64,000 nucleotides of DNA from Borreliella japonica (GCF_900099615.1 NZ_FMTE01000002.1:182730-246729); one strand, 5' to 3'; shown: positions 47,374 through 58,051, counted from the first letter of the stretch. Numbers and translations are program-made. The notes: generated by a model from the sequence alone, not told the origin.

Positions 47374-48819
47374 ATGAAAAATCTATCACTATTCACAGAT
47401 TTTTATGAAATTTCAATGATGAATGCTTATTTTACAAAAGGTATTAATCCTAAAGCAAAGTTTGAAGTATTTTTTAGAAAAACACCGTTTAAAAATGGCT
47501 ATATTGTTTTAGCCGGAATGCATACATTAATTAATGAATTAAAAAATATTCATTTCAATAAAAATGAACTTAAATATTTAAAAAGCTTGAATATATTGGA
47601 TGAAAAATTTTTAAACTTTCTCAAAGAATTCAAACTAAACATAAAAATAAGCGCAATAGAAGAAGGTCGTCTAGTTTTTCCCTACACACCGGTAGCTGTG
47701 ATTGAAGGACATCTAATAGAATTACTATTAATAGAAGGGCTGGTTTTAAATATATTAAACTTTGAGAGTTTAATAGCAACAAAAACCGCAAGGATAAAAG
47801 AATCTGGTGCAAAAATTTTAGCAGAACTTGGACTAAGAAGAGCGCAAGGAATAAATGGAGCACTCTCTGCCAGCAAAGCTGCCTACATAGGAGGAGCAGA
47901 CTTTACAAGCAATATGCTTGCTGGATATAAATACAACATACCAGTCACAGGAACAATGGCTCATAGCTGGGTAATGAGTTTTGAAAATGAAGAACAAGCA
48001 TTCAGAGAATATGCCAAAACATACCCAAGCAAAGTAAGTTTACTAATTGACACTTATGACACACTTAAAAGTGGATTAAAAAATGCCATTAAAATATTTA
48101 AGGAACTAAAACGAGACGAAAAAAATAATTTTTCAATACGAATTGACAGTGGGGATCTTGAATATCTAAGCAAAGCAGCAAGAAAAGAATTAAACCAAAA
48201 TGGATTAAATCACGTAAAAATTATTGCGTCTAATGAGCTTGACGAAAATATTATTATGTACTTAAATTCAATAAATGCTCCAATTGATATTTGGGGTGTT
48301 GGAACAAATTTAGTTACAGCAAAAGGAGATCCAAACCTTTCAGGAGTATATAAAATGATCTCTATAGAAAAAAATGGAAAATTTATGCCAAAAATAAAAA
48401 TATCAAATAACACAGAAAAATCAACATTACCCGCCCAAAAAGAAGTTGCAAGAATCTATTTAAATGGCCAAATGATTTTTGATTTTATATTTTTAAAAGA
48501 AGAAAAAGATCAAATCAAAGATCATCTAGATTCAAGAAAGGAACTTGCCATTTTTCATCCAATACAAGACAACGTTTTCAAAATCATCAAACAATATGAT
48601 AATTTTGAATTTTTGATTCACACTGTCTTAGAAAATGGAAAACTTAGCAAAGGCTATGAATCTAGTTTAAGCAATATTAGAAATAAAGCCAAACTTGACT
48701 TAAGCAAGCTTGAACATACTTACAGAAGAATAATTAATCCCCACATATACAAAGTGAGTATCAGTAAAAACTTAAGAAAGTTGAAAAACAAGCTCATAGA
48801 AGATAATAAAAGCAATTAA
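47374..48819 (+). CDS. pncB: Nicotinate phosphoribosyltransferase
   Basis: Makes nicotinate mononucleotide for NAD from nicotinic acid, a salvage step needed because no de novo route is expected (BB0635 position). 481 residues: N-terminal LFTDFYEISMMNAYF and GTMAHSWVMSFE (about 190, active-site region) match the NAPRT family; RIDSGDL near 250 matches the family phosphate-binding region. AAGGAG is three bases before the ATG. The next gene, recC, starts six bases after its stop. Confidence 0.93.
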   Translation: MKNLSLFTDFYEISMMNAYFTKGINPKAKFEVFFRKTPFKNGYIVLAGMHTLINELKNIHFNKNELKYLKSLNILDEKFLNFLKEFKLNIKISAIEEGRLVFPYTPVAVIEGHLIELLLIEGLVLNILNFESLIATKTARIKESGAKILAELGLRRAQGINGALSASKAAYIGGADFTSNMLAGYKYNIPVTGTMAHSWVMSFENEEQAFREYAKTYPSKVSLLIDTYDTLKSGLKNAIKIFKELKRDEKNNFSIRIDSGDLEYLSKAARKELNQNGLNHVKIIASNELDENIIMYLNSINAPIDIWGVGTNLVTAKGDPNLSGVYKMISIEKNGKFMPKIKISNNTEKSTLPAQKEVARIYLNGQMIFDFIFLKEEKDQIKDHLDSRKELAIFHPIQDNVFKIIKQYDNFEFLIHTVLENGKLSKGYESSLSNIRNKAKLDLSKLEHTYRRIINPHIYKVSISKNLRKLKNKLIEDNKSN

Positions 48820-48824
48820 TATCT

Positions 48825-51800
48825 GTGAATATATATAAAACTAACAAAGTAAATAAAATTTATAATAAAATTAAAGAATTAACTCAAAACGACAGTATCT
48901 TTAAAAAAGAAACACTCATCATAGTAAAAAACGATCTTTTAATAGAAGAAATTAAAAAAACTATGGCAAAACTTAATGGGATTTCTTATAATCTAAACAT
49001 TAAAAAGAATGCTGTAAAAAGCATATATGAAATTTCTTTAAAAAATCCCAATATAAAAAAATACATAGAAAAAAACACTTTTTCATTTTACTTGGAAACA
49101 GAAAAATTCATTTTATATCACATATTGAAAACTGAAAAACTAAAATACATAAAAGATTTCAAATCAACAAGAAATAGATACTTTTTTGCATCAAAAATAA
49201 TAGATTTATTCCACCATTATTACTCAAAATTTTCAAAATTAATTGAAACCTGGGAAGACAATGGATTTTTATTCCAAGAAGAAAATTTAAAACCCTACGA
49301 AAACATGCAAAAAGAATTATTTCAAAAGCTATTTGAAAAGCAAAAAAATATTTTAAACTTAAACAAAAAAATAATTCTAGAAAAGCCAACAAAAAATATA
49401 GAAATTGAAATTAAAAAAATAATATTTATTGGCAATAATAGAGAAATTGAAAAAAAAATTCTTAACTCTTTAGAAAAAATTTTTGATTTTGAAGTGCATG
49501 TATTAATCTTTGAAGATTTGCTCAACTATAAATCTACTCTTGTTGAGGAATTATTATTAACAAAAGAAAAAATCAACCCAATAGAATATCGGGCTTTAGA
49601 AAAAGTAGATATTGAATTATTTAAAAGTAAAAATTTCTTAACAAGCATTAAAAATAACATTATAGCAAGAACTCCGCTTTCAAAATTAGACGATAGCTTC
49701 AAAATAATAGAAGCTAAGAATCAAAAACGTGAAGTAGAAATTTTAGCAAACCAAATAGTACACTCAATACAAAAAAATAACCTAAAATTAAGCGAAATAG
49801 CAATAACTTGTTTACAAGAAAAATTTAATGAATATTTACCACATATAGAAGAGTGCCTAAATAAATATGAAATCGAATATAGTGTCCTATGTCATAACAA
49901 TTTATCAAAAGGAGAAAGTATAATAGCCTTAAAAAGGCTAATGGATCTTTTTATATCAAAAAACGAAACAATTAGTAATTTCAGCAGAAAAGAAGTATTT
50001 AATCTGCTAAGTAATAACAAAGTAATGAAAAAATTTAATATATCAGCATCTGAATTAAACTATTTAATAGAATTTAGCGATGCAATGAACATTAGTTTTG
50101 GAGCAAACAACATTCACAAAGAAAATTTAAAGTATGATAAAAACTTTTTAAACTCATGGGAAGACGGATTTAATCGATTTTTAATGTCTGAAATATTTGA
50201 CGAAAAATACGAAGAGGAATTTCAAAAAGAAACCGTAAGATTTCAAGATCAAGAATCAATAATAAAACTTATAACAATAGTAAAAAGTTTGTACGAAGAT
50301 ATAAACTATTTTAAAAATAAAACATATAAAGTATATGAATGGGCAAAAATAATAGATATTTTTATTCAAAAATATATTGATCTTGAAGAATTTAATACAA
50401 CTGATGAATATTTACAAAATAAAATAAAATCTTTTAAAAATTTTCCCAAAGATTTTAATGACAATCTTTGCAAAAACTATTTAAAAGAAATTAATGAAAT
50501 AAAAATTGAATTTTATCTTTTTAAGATTATGCTTGAAGAAAGTCTTGAAAAAGAAAAATACGGAGTAATGTATAAAAAAAATGGAATATTGATTGCCAAT
50601 TACAAAGAAATTGAATATCTTCAAAAAAAAGAAATTCATTTTTTGGGATTTCAAAAATTCAACTCTAAAATAGATTATGATAATATGAATTTATTAAATG
50701 AGTACTATGAATATGAGAACACCGAAAAAGAGGCAATCACAGCGCTTTTTAATTTAATTTTTGCAACATCGGAAAAATTTTACATTTACTACTCATTTCA
50801 AGATAATCTAAACCCAGAAATCAATATGTCAAAAACAATAAGCAAAATACTTGATCACATACAAAAGTATGAAAAAAATTTTCAAATAGAAAAACATCCA
50901 AATGAAAACCATGACTTAGCATATTTTAAAGATGCAAAAGAGAATTATTTGATAAACTATGATTTAGAAGCCTTTAATATAGCCAAAATAATACAAAATT
51001 CTCAACCAATTAAGTTTAAACAAAATAAAATTCAACTAAAAAGCCCAATTAAGCTAAATTTATACGAATTGAAAAACGCACTTTCTAATCCCTACAAACA
51101 TTTTTATGAAAAAACTTTAAACGTTAAAATACAAGACATAAGATTAGAAAATGAAATCAAAGAAAAACAAGAAGAACAAATTTTCAACATTATTGAGATT
51201 ATTTACAAACTTATAAAAAATTCAACACCGCTGCATGAATACATAATGGGGAAAAAAGATGATGCAAATAAAGCAATAGAAATTATTAAAAACCACATTA
51301 AATATGAAATACAACAAGGAAATATTCCTTTCAACATAAATCAAAAAACGACTGTGGATGATGTCTTTAAAAAAATAAATAAATTAAAATTCAATGCTAT
51401 TGAAAACTTAAAAAAGCTTTCAGTAATGACAGAAACCAACATTAAATTTTGTCAAAAAATAAAACTAAATTTCCAAAAAAAAAATATAGAATTTGAATTA
51501 AAAAAAGATATTGAGAACGTATACAAAATCGAAAACGATTATTTTTATTTAAATTTTGTAAAAAAAGACTATTGCAGCATCCCAGATAAAATAAAAGATG
51601 AAATAGATTTATATATAACAGGACTGCTAGTAAAAAAAGAAATACAAAATTTCAATTCATTAACAGAAGTAAAAATTGATCTTGAAAACTTATCCGCAAA
51701 AACAACTATTTCATATCACCACAAAGAAATAATAATTGATGACATTGAAAATATGCTTATGCAATTTGCATACATATCAAGCTATCCAACTCCAATTTAC

Positions 51801-52064
51801 CAAAGCTTGATAATTAAAGCTTTAACAAAAACAAATCAAAATAATTTTTCAAATTGTTTTAAGAATTTCATAAAAATGGAAATAGAAAACCCCTCTAAAG
51901 CTTATTTCACAAGCAAAGCACATGAGAGATTCTTAAAAATTAGCGAAATAACGCTTTGTGATTACTATAATAGATTTAAAGATACCCATGATTTCAAGCT
52001 AGACGAAAATTTACTAATATTAATAGAAAAATTTTATATTAAATTTGTAAGGACAAAAAATTAA
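48825..52064 (+). CDS. recC: RecC subunit of exonuclease V
   Basis: Chi-recognition and structural subunit of RecBCD, for double-strand break repair (BB0634 position). 1079 residues, near the 1122 of E. coli RecC. It carries an N-terminal inactive helicase-like region and a C-terminal nuclease-like domain without the catalytic residues, as in RecC. Assignment depends on gene order recC-recB-recD and length; sequence identity to E. coli is low. GTG start, weak ribosome site. Ends five bases before recB. Very A/T-rich, Lys/Asn/Ile-heavy. Confidence 0.85.
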   Translation: MNIYKTNKVNKIYNKIKELTQNDSIFKKETLIIVKNDLLIEEIKKTMAKLNGISYNLNIKKNAVKSIYEISLKNPNIKKYIEKNTFSFYLETEKFILYHILKTEKLKYIKDFKSTRNRYFFASKIIDLFHHYYSKFSKLIETWEDNGFLFQEENLKPYENMQKELFQKLFEKQKNILNLNKKIILEKPTKNIEIEIKKIIFIGNNREIEKKILNSLEKIFDFEVHVLIFEDLLNYKSTLVEELLLTKEKINPIEYRALEKVDIELFKSKNFLTSIKNNIIARTPLSKLDDSFKIIEAKNQKREVEILANQIVHSIQKNNLKLSEIAITCLQEKFNEYLPHIEECLNKYEIEYSVLCHNNLSKGESIIALKRLMDLFISKNETISNFSRKEVFNLLSNNKVMKKFNISASELNYLIEFSDAMNISFGANNIHKENLKYDKNFLNSWEDGFNRFLMSEIFDEKYEEEFQKETVRFQDQESIIKLITIVKSLYEDINYFKNKTYKVYEWAKIIDIFIQKYIDLEEFNTTDEYLQNKIKSFKNFPKDFNDNLCKNYLKEINEIKIEFYLFKIMLEESLEKEKYGVMYKKNGILIANYKEIEYLQKKEIHFLGFQKFNSKIDYDNMNLLNEYYEYENTEKEAITALFNLIFATSEKFYIYYSFQDNLNPEINMSKTISKILDHIQKYEKNFQIEKHPNENHDLAYFKDAKENYLINYDLEAFNIAKIIQNSQPIKFKQNKIQLKSPIKLNLYELKNALSNPYKHFYEKTLNVKIQDIRLENEIKEKQEEQIFNIIEIIYKLIKNSTPLHEYIMGKKDDANKAIEIIKNHIKYEIQQGNIPFNINQKTTVDDVFKKINKLKFNAIENLKKLSVMTETNIKFCQKIKLNFQKKNIEFELKKDIENVYKIENDYFYLNFVKKDYCSIPDKIKDEIDLYITGLLVKKEIQNFNSLTEVKIDLENLSAKTTISYHHKEIIIDDIENMLMQFAYISSYPTPIYQSLIIKALTKTNQNNFSNCFKNFIKMEIENPSKAYFTSKAHERFLKISEITLCDYYNRFKDTHDFKLDENLLILIEKFYIKFVRTKN

Positions 52065-52069
52065 CATTC

Positions 52070-55000
52070 ATGGATAAAATCCTAGAAAAAATTCAAAATA
52101 ACGCAACAATATTAATAGAAGCATCGGCGGGTACTGGAAAAACTCACATACTTGAAAATGTGGTTATAAATTTAATGAAAACCAAACTATACTCCATAAA
52201 TGAAATCTTGGTATTAACTTTTACAAACAAAGCCACAGAAGAAATGCACACAAGAATACTAAAAGCAATAGAAAATGCTTATTTTAACTCAAAAAAAAAT
52301 GAAATTTTTAAAGAAATATATGAGCAATCAAAAAAACTCTTTATATCAACAATCAATAAATTCGCATTACATGCTTTAAATAATTTTCAAATTGAAACAG
52401 AAAATTATTCCAAATACAAACCTAAAGAAAAATTTTCAAAAGAAATAGAAGAAATAGTTTATGACTTTCTAAGAAAATCAGATAGCTTAATTCAAGATCT
52501 TGATATTAAAGACTATGAACTTAAGGTATTTAAATCTGATGCTAAAAAAACAGAAGAGATTGTTTTAAAAATAAAAAAAGCTTACGAGAGAGATGCAACT
52601 CAAGAACTTGGAGATTGGCTTAAAATTCAAACACCATTTGAAAAAATTCTTCTTAAAAAGGAGGAATTGATCAAAGATTACAACAAAATAATAGAAGACT
52701 TGGATAAAATGACAACAGATGAAATATCAAGTTTTTATAATAAACATATTCAAACTGGTAAACTTGAAATACAATTCTCTAAAGAAAGCAACATATTCAA
52801 AATAGCAGAAACATTATTAAAAAATAAATTTTTTTCAACTCTAATAGAAAAAGAAATTAAAAAAAATGCCAAATTATTACCTAAAGAACTTAATATTAAA
52901 AATGATTTAATCAATTTAGGAATTAATATTAAACATGAAAAATATAAATCAGAAGACAATAGAAATAAAAATAGAAATAATTTAAAGCAATATGTTCTTT
53001 TAAAAGTTGAATACAAAATACTAAAGTACATAGAAAAAGAACTAGAGAAAATTATTAAATCAACAAACGCAATAGATCAAAATTACATAATTTCAAATTT
53101 AAAAAATTACTTAAAAACAGAAGACAAAAAACTTTTAAATGCAATCAAAAATCGATACAAAATCATTTTAATTGATGAGGCACAAGATTTAAGCTTAACA
53201 CAAATCGAAATATTTAAAATATTAAAAACAGCAGGAATAAAATTGATATTCATAGCTGATCCTAAACAGATAATATATTCCTTTAGAAAAGCAGACATTG
53301 CATTTTATAACAAAGAAATAAAAAATAAAATTAACACAGATGCTAGAATTGTCCTAGAAACAAATCACAGATCAAGTAAAAAACTCATCGAGCCTTTAAA
53401 TAGAATTTTTAATAATATATACAATAACGCAATAGCCGATGAAATTGAAAAAATTGAATTTACCAATTCACTTTCAAACCAAAAAAATGACAATAATAGC
53501 ATTTTCATTAACGGACAAGAAATAGAAGGGGTAAATATAATAACCACAAATGCCGAAAACAAAGAAGACATTTACCAAAAAACAGCATTAACAATAAAAT
53601 ATTTACTTGCATATGGAACAATTGCTGAGAACAATAAAATTAGAAATATTAAAATGCAAGACATTAAAGTACTTTGTAGAGGAAAAAATGAAATCAATTT
53701 AATAGATAAAGCATTAAAAAAAGAGAAAATCCAAACAAACAAAGCTCAAGAAAAATTTTTAAAAACCAAAGAATTTAACGAAATTTTCTATATTCTTAAG
53801 TGCCTAGACCGAAAACAAAGTTTTAAAACCTTAAATTATATTCTAAACAGTAAAATGTTAAATGTGCCGTGGAATTTACAAAGAATTTTAATAAAAGAAG
53901 ACAAAATTCACCTTATAGAAGAATTTATTGAAAATATAATAGTTTTGCTTGAAAAAAATGAAATAACATTAATAAATGCAATCAACAAAATCGCATTCGA
54001 AAAAAACTTGTGGATCAAAATTGCAAATAAAACCGAAGATCAAAAAATTATTGAATGGGCAAAAAATAAAATAAATTACAAAGGTCTCCTTATTGCAGAA
54101 GGTAAGCTTGAAAATTTAAGAACCTATGAAACAGCACTTGAGACCATCTCTAAGATATACCATAAAGAACAAAACATACAATCTTTAATCTCTACTTTAG
54201 AAAATCTAATAATAAACGAAGAGCCCGAAAACATCGAAGAAATAACCAATAATATAAATAATGATAATGAATCTATAGAGTTAATGACAATACACAAATC
54301 AAAAGGACTTAGCATGAACATCGTATTCTTAATAAATACAACTCCAATAGGAAATAGCAATGTTTTTTCAAAAAAAAATCATTTTTACAAATTTTATCAA
54401 GACGGAAAGATTGGATATGACTTTTTTAAATTAGAAGAAAACAAAAAATATGCAAGACTAAAAATACTAAGCGAAGAAAAAAATATATTTTATGTGGGAG
54501 CAACAAGAGCTAAATTTGCTCTATTTATTACAAAAATAAATAGCATAACTAGCAAATTATTAGAAATGGCAAAAGTTTTTACTATTGACAATATCAAACA
54601 AGATTTTAACATATATGAATTTATTAGCCAAAAGAAATTTAATAAAGAAAAGAACAATACAAATCTGAATACAAAATTAATCCCACCAAAACCAATAATT
54701 AAAAACATGTTTAAAAAAGAATATACATCTAGTTTTTCAAGTTTAACAGCACAAGCTAATCATATAGCATTTTATGAAAATTATGATTTTAAAAATATCA
54801 ACTACGAAAAAGAACCAGATCTTGATTACGGCCCTACATTAGAAGATAGTTTACCTAAAGGAAAAGATATCGGAAACATTTTTCATGCTGCAATGGAGGA
54901 AATAATCTTTAGAACGGCAAAAGATACATTTGATAATTTTAAAAAAAATAACATTGAAATCATTGAAAAACAAATACAAAAAATCAACTCAAATCTCAAT

Positions 55001-55579
55001 ACAATAGAAATACAAAATTCATTAACTAAAATGATTTATAATATATTAACTTATAACATAAAAGCAATTAATATTCGTTTATGTGATATTGAAGAATTAC
55101 AAAAAGAAATGGAATTTTTAATCAAAATAAATCCTAAATTTCAAAAACAAAAACATCTTTTTGACAATCATTTTGAAAACCTTCACATAAAACTAAATGA
55201 CGGATACTTAAAAGGAATAGTAGATCTCATATTTAAAGCTAATAATAAAATATATATCCTGGATTACAAAACAAACTATCTTGGACAAGATAAAGAGGAC
55301 TACAGTATAACAAATTTAGAAAATATAGTAAAAAAAGAATATTATGATTTGCAATATAAAATATATGCACTTGGAATAAAAAATATATTATTTAAAAACA
55401 AAAAAGAATATAATCAAAAATTTGGTGGAATAATATATCTTTTTACAAGAGCATTCAAAGACAACATTGAATGCTTGCAATCAAAATTTGAAAATGGCAT
55501 TTATTTTAATATTCCAAAATTTAATGACGTGGATTTAGATGAAATCATCTTAGAATTAAGTATCAAAAGGCACCTATGA
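52070..55579 (+). CDS. recB: RecB helicase-nuclease subunit of exonuclease V
   Basis: 3'-5' helicase and nuclease that resects DNA ends (BB0633 position). 1169 residues close to E. coli RecB (1180). Walker A EASAGTGKTH at 17-26, motif II LIDEAQDLS near 365, LETNHRSSK motif near 425, motif V/VI MTIHKSKGLSM near 740 and VGATRAKFA near 808. The C-terminal nuclease domain has GIVDLIF (Asp1052), ILDYKTN (Asp1065, Lys1067) and DLQYKIYALG near 1093, all expected catalytic residues present. Overlaps recD by four bases. Confidence 0.95.
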   Translation: MDKILEKIQNNATILIEASAGTGKTHILENVVINLMKTKLYSINEILVLTFTNKATEEMHTRILKAIENAYFNSKKNEIFKEIYEQSKKLFISTINKFALHALNNFQIETENYSKYKPKEKFSKEIEEIVYDFLRKSDSLIQDLDIKDYELKVFKSDAKKTEEIVLKIKKAYERDATQELGDWLKIQTPFEKILLKKEELIKDYNKIIEDLDKMTTDEISSFYNKHIQTGKLEIQFSKESNIFKIAETLLKNKFFSTLIEKEIKKNAKLLPKELNIKNDLINLGINIKHEKYKSEDNRNKNRNNLKQYVLLKVEYKILKYIEKELEKIIKSTNAIDQNYIISNLKNYLKTEDKKLLNAIKNRYKIILIDEAQDLSLTQIEIFKILKTAGIKLIFIADPKQIIYSFRKADIAFYNKEIKNKINTDARIVLETNHRSSKKLIEPLNRIFNNIYNNAIADEIEKIEFTNSLSNQKNDNNSIFINGQEIEGVNIITTNAENKEDIYQKTALTIKYLLAYGTIAENNKIRNIKMQDIKVLCRGKNEINLIDKALKKEKIQTNKAQEKFLKTKEFNEIFYILKCLDRKQSFKTLNYILNSKMLNVPWNLQRILIKEDKIHLIEEFIENIIVLLEKNEITLINAINKIAFEKNLWIKIANKTEDQKIIEWAKNKINYKGLLIAEGKLENLRTYETALETISKIYHKEQNIQSLISTLENLIINEEPENIEEITNNINNDNESIELMTIHKSKGLSMNIVFLINTTPIGNSNVFSKKNHFYKFYQDGKIGYDFFKLEENKKYARLKILSEEKNIFYVGATRAKFALFITKINSITSKLLEMAKVFTIDNIKQDFNIYEFISQKKFNKEKNNTNLNTKLIPPKPIIKNMFKKEYTSSFSSLTAQANHIAFYENYDFKNINYEKEPDLDYGPTLEDSLPKGKDIGNIFHAAMEEIIFRTAKDTFDNFKKNNIEIIEKQIQKINSNLNTIEIQNSLTKMIYNILTYNIKAINIRLCDIEELQKEMEFLIKINPKFQKQKHLFDNHFENLHIKLNDGYLKGIVDLIFKANNKIYILDYKTNYLGQDKEDYSITNLENIVKKEYYDLQYKIYALGIKNILFKNKKEYNQKFGGIIYLFTRAFKDNIECLQSKFENGIYFNIPKFNDVDLDEIILELSIKRHL

Positions 55580-57408
55580 GAGATTTTTTAGTATTAAGAG
55601 AATTTCTAAAAGATAAAAACAAAAAATTCTTAACTCCCGAGCTTAAGCTTTATGAAATAATTGAACTTTTAAATATCAATAAAAAAAATTGCTATAAAGC
55701 ACAAACACTTGCAAAACCCACAAACAATGAAAACATTGTAATATTTTTAATATTCTTATTTAATTACTTTGACAAAGGCCACTTAAGAGCTAATATAAAT
55801 CTATTAGCAAAAGATATTCAAAATACAATAACATTCACAAAAGACAACCTAGAAAAAACCAATAAAGGTTATAATAAATTAATAAAAATGCTAAAAGGGT
55901 TAGAAACATTTGGAGATCTAGAAACTATTGAAAATATAATTTCACTTTTAAAGAAAAGCAACATATTAATGGAATTTAACAAGCTTAAGATTACAACTCC
56001 CCTAATTCTGGAAAACAATATCTACATTTATACTCAAAAAAACTATAGAGAAGAAGAAGAGTTAATAAAACAAATTATAAAAAGATTAGAAAACTATAAA
56101 AGTGAATTAAATGATAACGAAATACAAAATATAATATCAAATTTTAACACCAATAATTTAAATAAAGAGCAAATTACATCAGTTAAAAAGGCATTAAAAA
56201 GCAACTTCTTTCTATTAAGCGGGGGCCCTGGAACAGGCAAAACTACAACTGTCAACTATATCTTAAAAGCAATTAATAAAACATCAAACAATAATAAAAA
56301 AAGATTAGTAGCAATTACAGCGCCTACAGGAAAAGCTAGCTTAAGACTACAAACAAGTATCGACTATTCATTCAAAAATTTAGAAATAGAATGCAATACA
56401 ATCCAAAAATTATTGGGAATCAAATTTATAAACAAAAAAAATTTATATGATGAAGAAAATCAACTAAATTTTGACATAATAATAATTGACGAAGCTTCAA
56501 TGGTAGATGCATATACTTTTTTAAAGTTATTAAAAGCAACGCCAATAACTACTAAATTAATAATGGTGGGAGATAAAAATCAACTTCCATCGATAAATGA
56601 AGGAAATGTATATTCAAGTCTTCTAGGAATAAAAAAAATAAATAACGATAATGTAGAAGATCTTAAAGAAAATTTCAGAAGCAATAAAGAAATACACTTG
56701 CTCTCAAAAGCCATATACAAAGAAGATGAAACCTTAATTTGCAAATATATTAATAACAATAAAAATATTCAATTAAAAGAAATAGAAAAAATAAACTTAA
56801 AAAAAGATCTAATAGAATATACAAACAATTTATATAGAAAAATATCAACTTTTAATCTTAAATTACTAAAAGAATCAAAAATCGAAACAATACTTGAAAC
56901 TTTACTTGAAAATATAATTTTAAGTTCAAAAAATTTTGGAAAATTTGGAACTAAAACACTAAATGAAATAATAAAAACTTATCTAAAAAAAACCTATGGG
57001 AACTTTATTGGTCAAATAATAATGATAACTAAAACTGACTATAAAAATAAATTATTCAATGGAGAACGGGGCATCATTTTTAATGAAAATTCTAAATTTT
57101 ATGTTTTATTCCAAAGAAAAAATGAAAAATATAAAAAAATAAATTTAGATTTACTAACAAATTATGAATTCAGTTTCGCCACAACAATACACAAAAGTCA
57201 AGGATCTGAATACAAACATATAAAAGTAATATTAGAAAATAACCCTTTTTTGACAAAAGAGCTTATGTATACTGCAATAACAAGAGCTAAAGATAGCTTA
57301 GAAATAATTTCTAATAAAGAGACTATTCTTAAGCTAAGTAAAAAATCTAGCAAAAGAGATTCAAAAATACTAGAACACTTAAATTCATTAAAAGAAATTG
57401 ACAAATAA
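55576..57408 (+). CDS. recD: RecD helicase subunit of exonuclease V
   Basis: 5'-3' helicase of RecBCD (BB0632 position). 610 residues, same as E. coli RecD (608). Walker A GGPGTGKTT at 216-224, motif II IIDEASMVD near 310, MVGDKNQLPS near 335, and motif VI YTAITRAKDS near 575. ATG within the recB stop. Its last codons (ATT-GAC-AAA-TAA) provide the -35 box of the tRNA-Asp promoter. Confidence 0.95.
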   Translation: MRDFLVLREFLKDKNKKFLTPELKLYEIIELLNINKKNCYKAQTLAKPTNNENIVIFLIFLFNYFDKGHLRANINLLAKDIQNTITFTKDNLEKTNKGYNKLIKMLKGLETFGDLETIENIISLLKKSNILMEFNKLKITTPLILENNIYIYTQKNYREEEELIKQIIKRLENYKSELNDNEIQNIISNFNTNNLNKEQITSVKKALKSNFFLLSGGPGTGKTTTVNYILKAINKTSNNNKKRLVAITAPTGKASLRLQTSIDYSFKNLEIECNTIQKLLGIKFINKKNLYDEENQLNFDIIIIDEASMVDAYTFLKLLKATPITTKLIMVGDKNQLPSINEGNVYSSLLGIKKINNDNVEDLKENFRSNKEIHLLSKAIYKEDETLICKYINNNKNIQLKEIEKINLKKDLIEYTNNLYRKISTFNLKLLKESKIETILETLLENIILSSKNFGKFGTKTLNEIIKTYLKKTYGNFIGQIIMITKTDYKNKLFNGERGIIFNENSKFYVLFQRKNEKYKKINLDLLTNYEFSFATTIHKSQGSEYKHIKVILENNPFLTKELMYTAITRAKDSLEIISNKETILKLSKKSSKRDSKILEHLNSLKEIDK

Positions 57409-57426
57409 ATTAAAAACTACTATAAT
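57398..57426 (+). promoter_or_regulatory. Consensus promoter of tRNA-Asp
   Basis: TTGACA (57398-57403), exactly 17 bases, TATAAT (57421-57426): a perfect sigma-70 pair. The -35 is inside the last codons of recD. Predicted start about 57433, 13 bases before the mature tRNA end. Confidence 0.85.
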
Positions 57427-57445
57427 TCTTAAAAAGAATGACCTT

Positions 57446-57519
57446 GGGGGCGTAGTTCAGATGGTTAGAACGCCTGCCTGTCACGCAGGAGGTCGCGGGT
57501 TCGAGACCCGTCGCTCCCG
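57446..57519 (+). tRNA. tRNA-Asp (anticodon GTC)
   Basis: Acceptor stem GGGGGCG pairs with CGCTCCC (one G-T pair), D-arm, anticodon stem CCTGC/GCAGG with loop CTGTCAC (anticodon GTC), T-arm GCGGG-TTCGAGA-CCCGT region and discriminator G at 57519. The CCA end is not encoded. 74 bases, no intron. Confidence 0.97.
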
Positions 57520-57541
57520 TTGACAACTTTTATTAGTCAAC
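57519..57541 (+). terminator. Small stem-loop after tRNA-Asp
   Basis: GTTGAC / GTCAAC, six pairs around an 11-base loop, followed by AATTTTC. It begins at the discriminator base; a weak terminator or 3' processing signal. Confidence 0.35.
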
Positions 57542-57597
57542 AATTTTCATTAGAGGATCTATTGCCACTCTATCAGGTTTTGAATAATAAAAATTAC

Positions 57598-57633
57598 AAT
57601 TATTTAATTTAAAAAGCTGTAATTTAAATAATT
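57598..57633. repeat. 10-bp inverted repeat in the leader of the Cys-rich gene
   Basis: AATTATTTAA / TTAAATAATT with a 16-base loop; just upstream of the ribosome site of the 105-residue gene. A/T-only, so significance is uncertain. Confidence 0.35.
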
Positions 57634-57664
57634 CAAAAAAATAAACCTAAAAGGAGAAGGTACA

Positions 57665-57982
57665 ATGAATCTAAAAAAATGCTTATTTTTCACTGCTTTG
57701 CTATTGATTTCAACATCTGTTTTCGCGCAAATCAACACAATAACAAAAGAAAATATGCTTTCAAATGAAAACTTAAGCCAATTTGGAGTAGAAGAAATCT
57801 GTCCAATATGTGGATATGTTAACTGTGTTTGCGATGAGAAAACTACAGAAATAGCTGCAAAAATCACTCAATCAAATACAACAGAATCGTTTATAAGCAA
57901 CATAACTACAATTGCATTGTTAGCGATTGCAGGATTAGCCCTAGCAACACATAAATTATATAAATCAAAATTAAAAATTTAA
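57665..57982 (+). CDS. Small Cys-rich exported protein with C-terminal membrane anchor
   Basis: Protein of 105 residues (BB0631 position), not recognised. Signal peptide about residues 1-21 ending SVFAQ; then a short region with the cluster CPICGYVNCVC at about 43-53 (four cysteines); then a C-terminal span (about 78-95, ITTIALLAIAGLALATH) with a basic end, so the Cys cluster would face the periplasm. Four close cysteines suggest metal binding or disulfides. Ribosome site AAGGAGAAGG. Followed by a strong terminator. Confidence 0.8.
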   Translation: MNLKKCLFFTALLLISTSVFAQINTITKENMLSNENLSQFGVEEICPICGYVNCVCDEKTTEIAAKITQSNTTESFISNITTIALLAIAGLALATHKLYKSKLKI

Positions 57983-57992
57983 GCAACCTAAA

Positions 57993-58018
57993 TACTGTAG
58001 CTTTTTAAAGCTACAGTA
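57993..58018. terminator. Bidirectional terminator between the Cys-rich gene and fruK
   Basis: TACTGTAGCTTT / AAAGCTACAGTA, 12-base perfect arms with a TT centre, at the meeting point of two convergent genes; 11 bases after the small gene's stop. Confidence 0.75.
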
Positions 58019-58051
58019 AAGTTACAAAGTCAAATCTTCAACTCTATTTGA

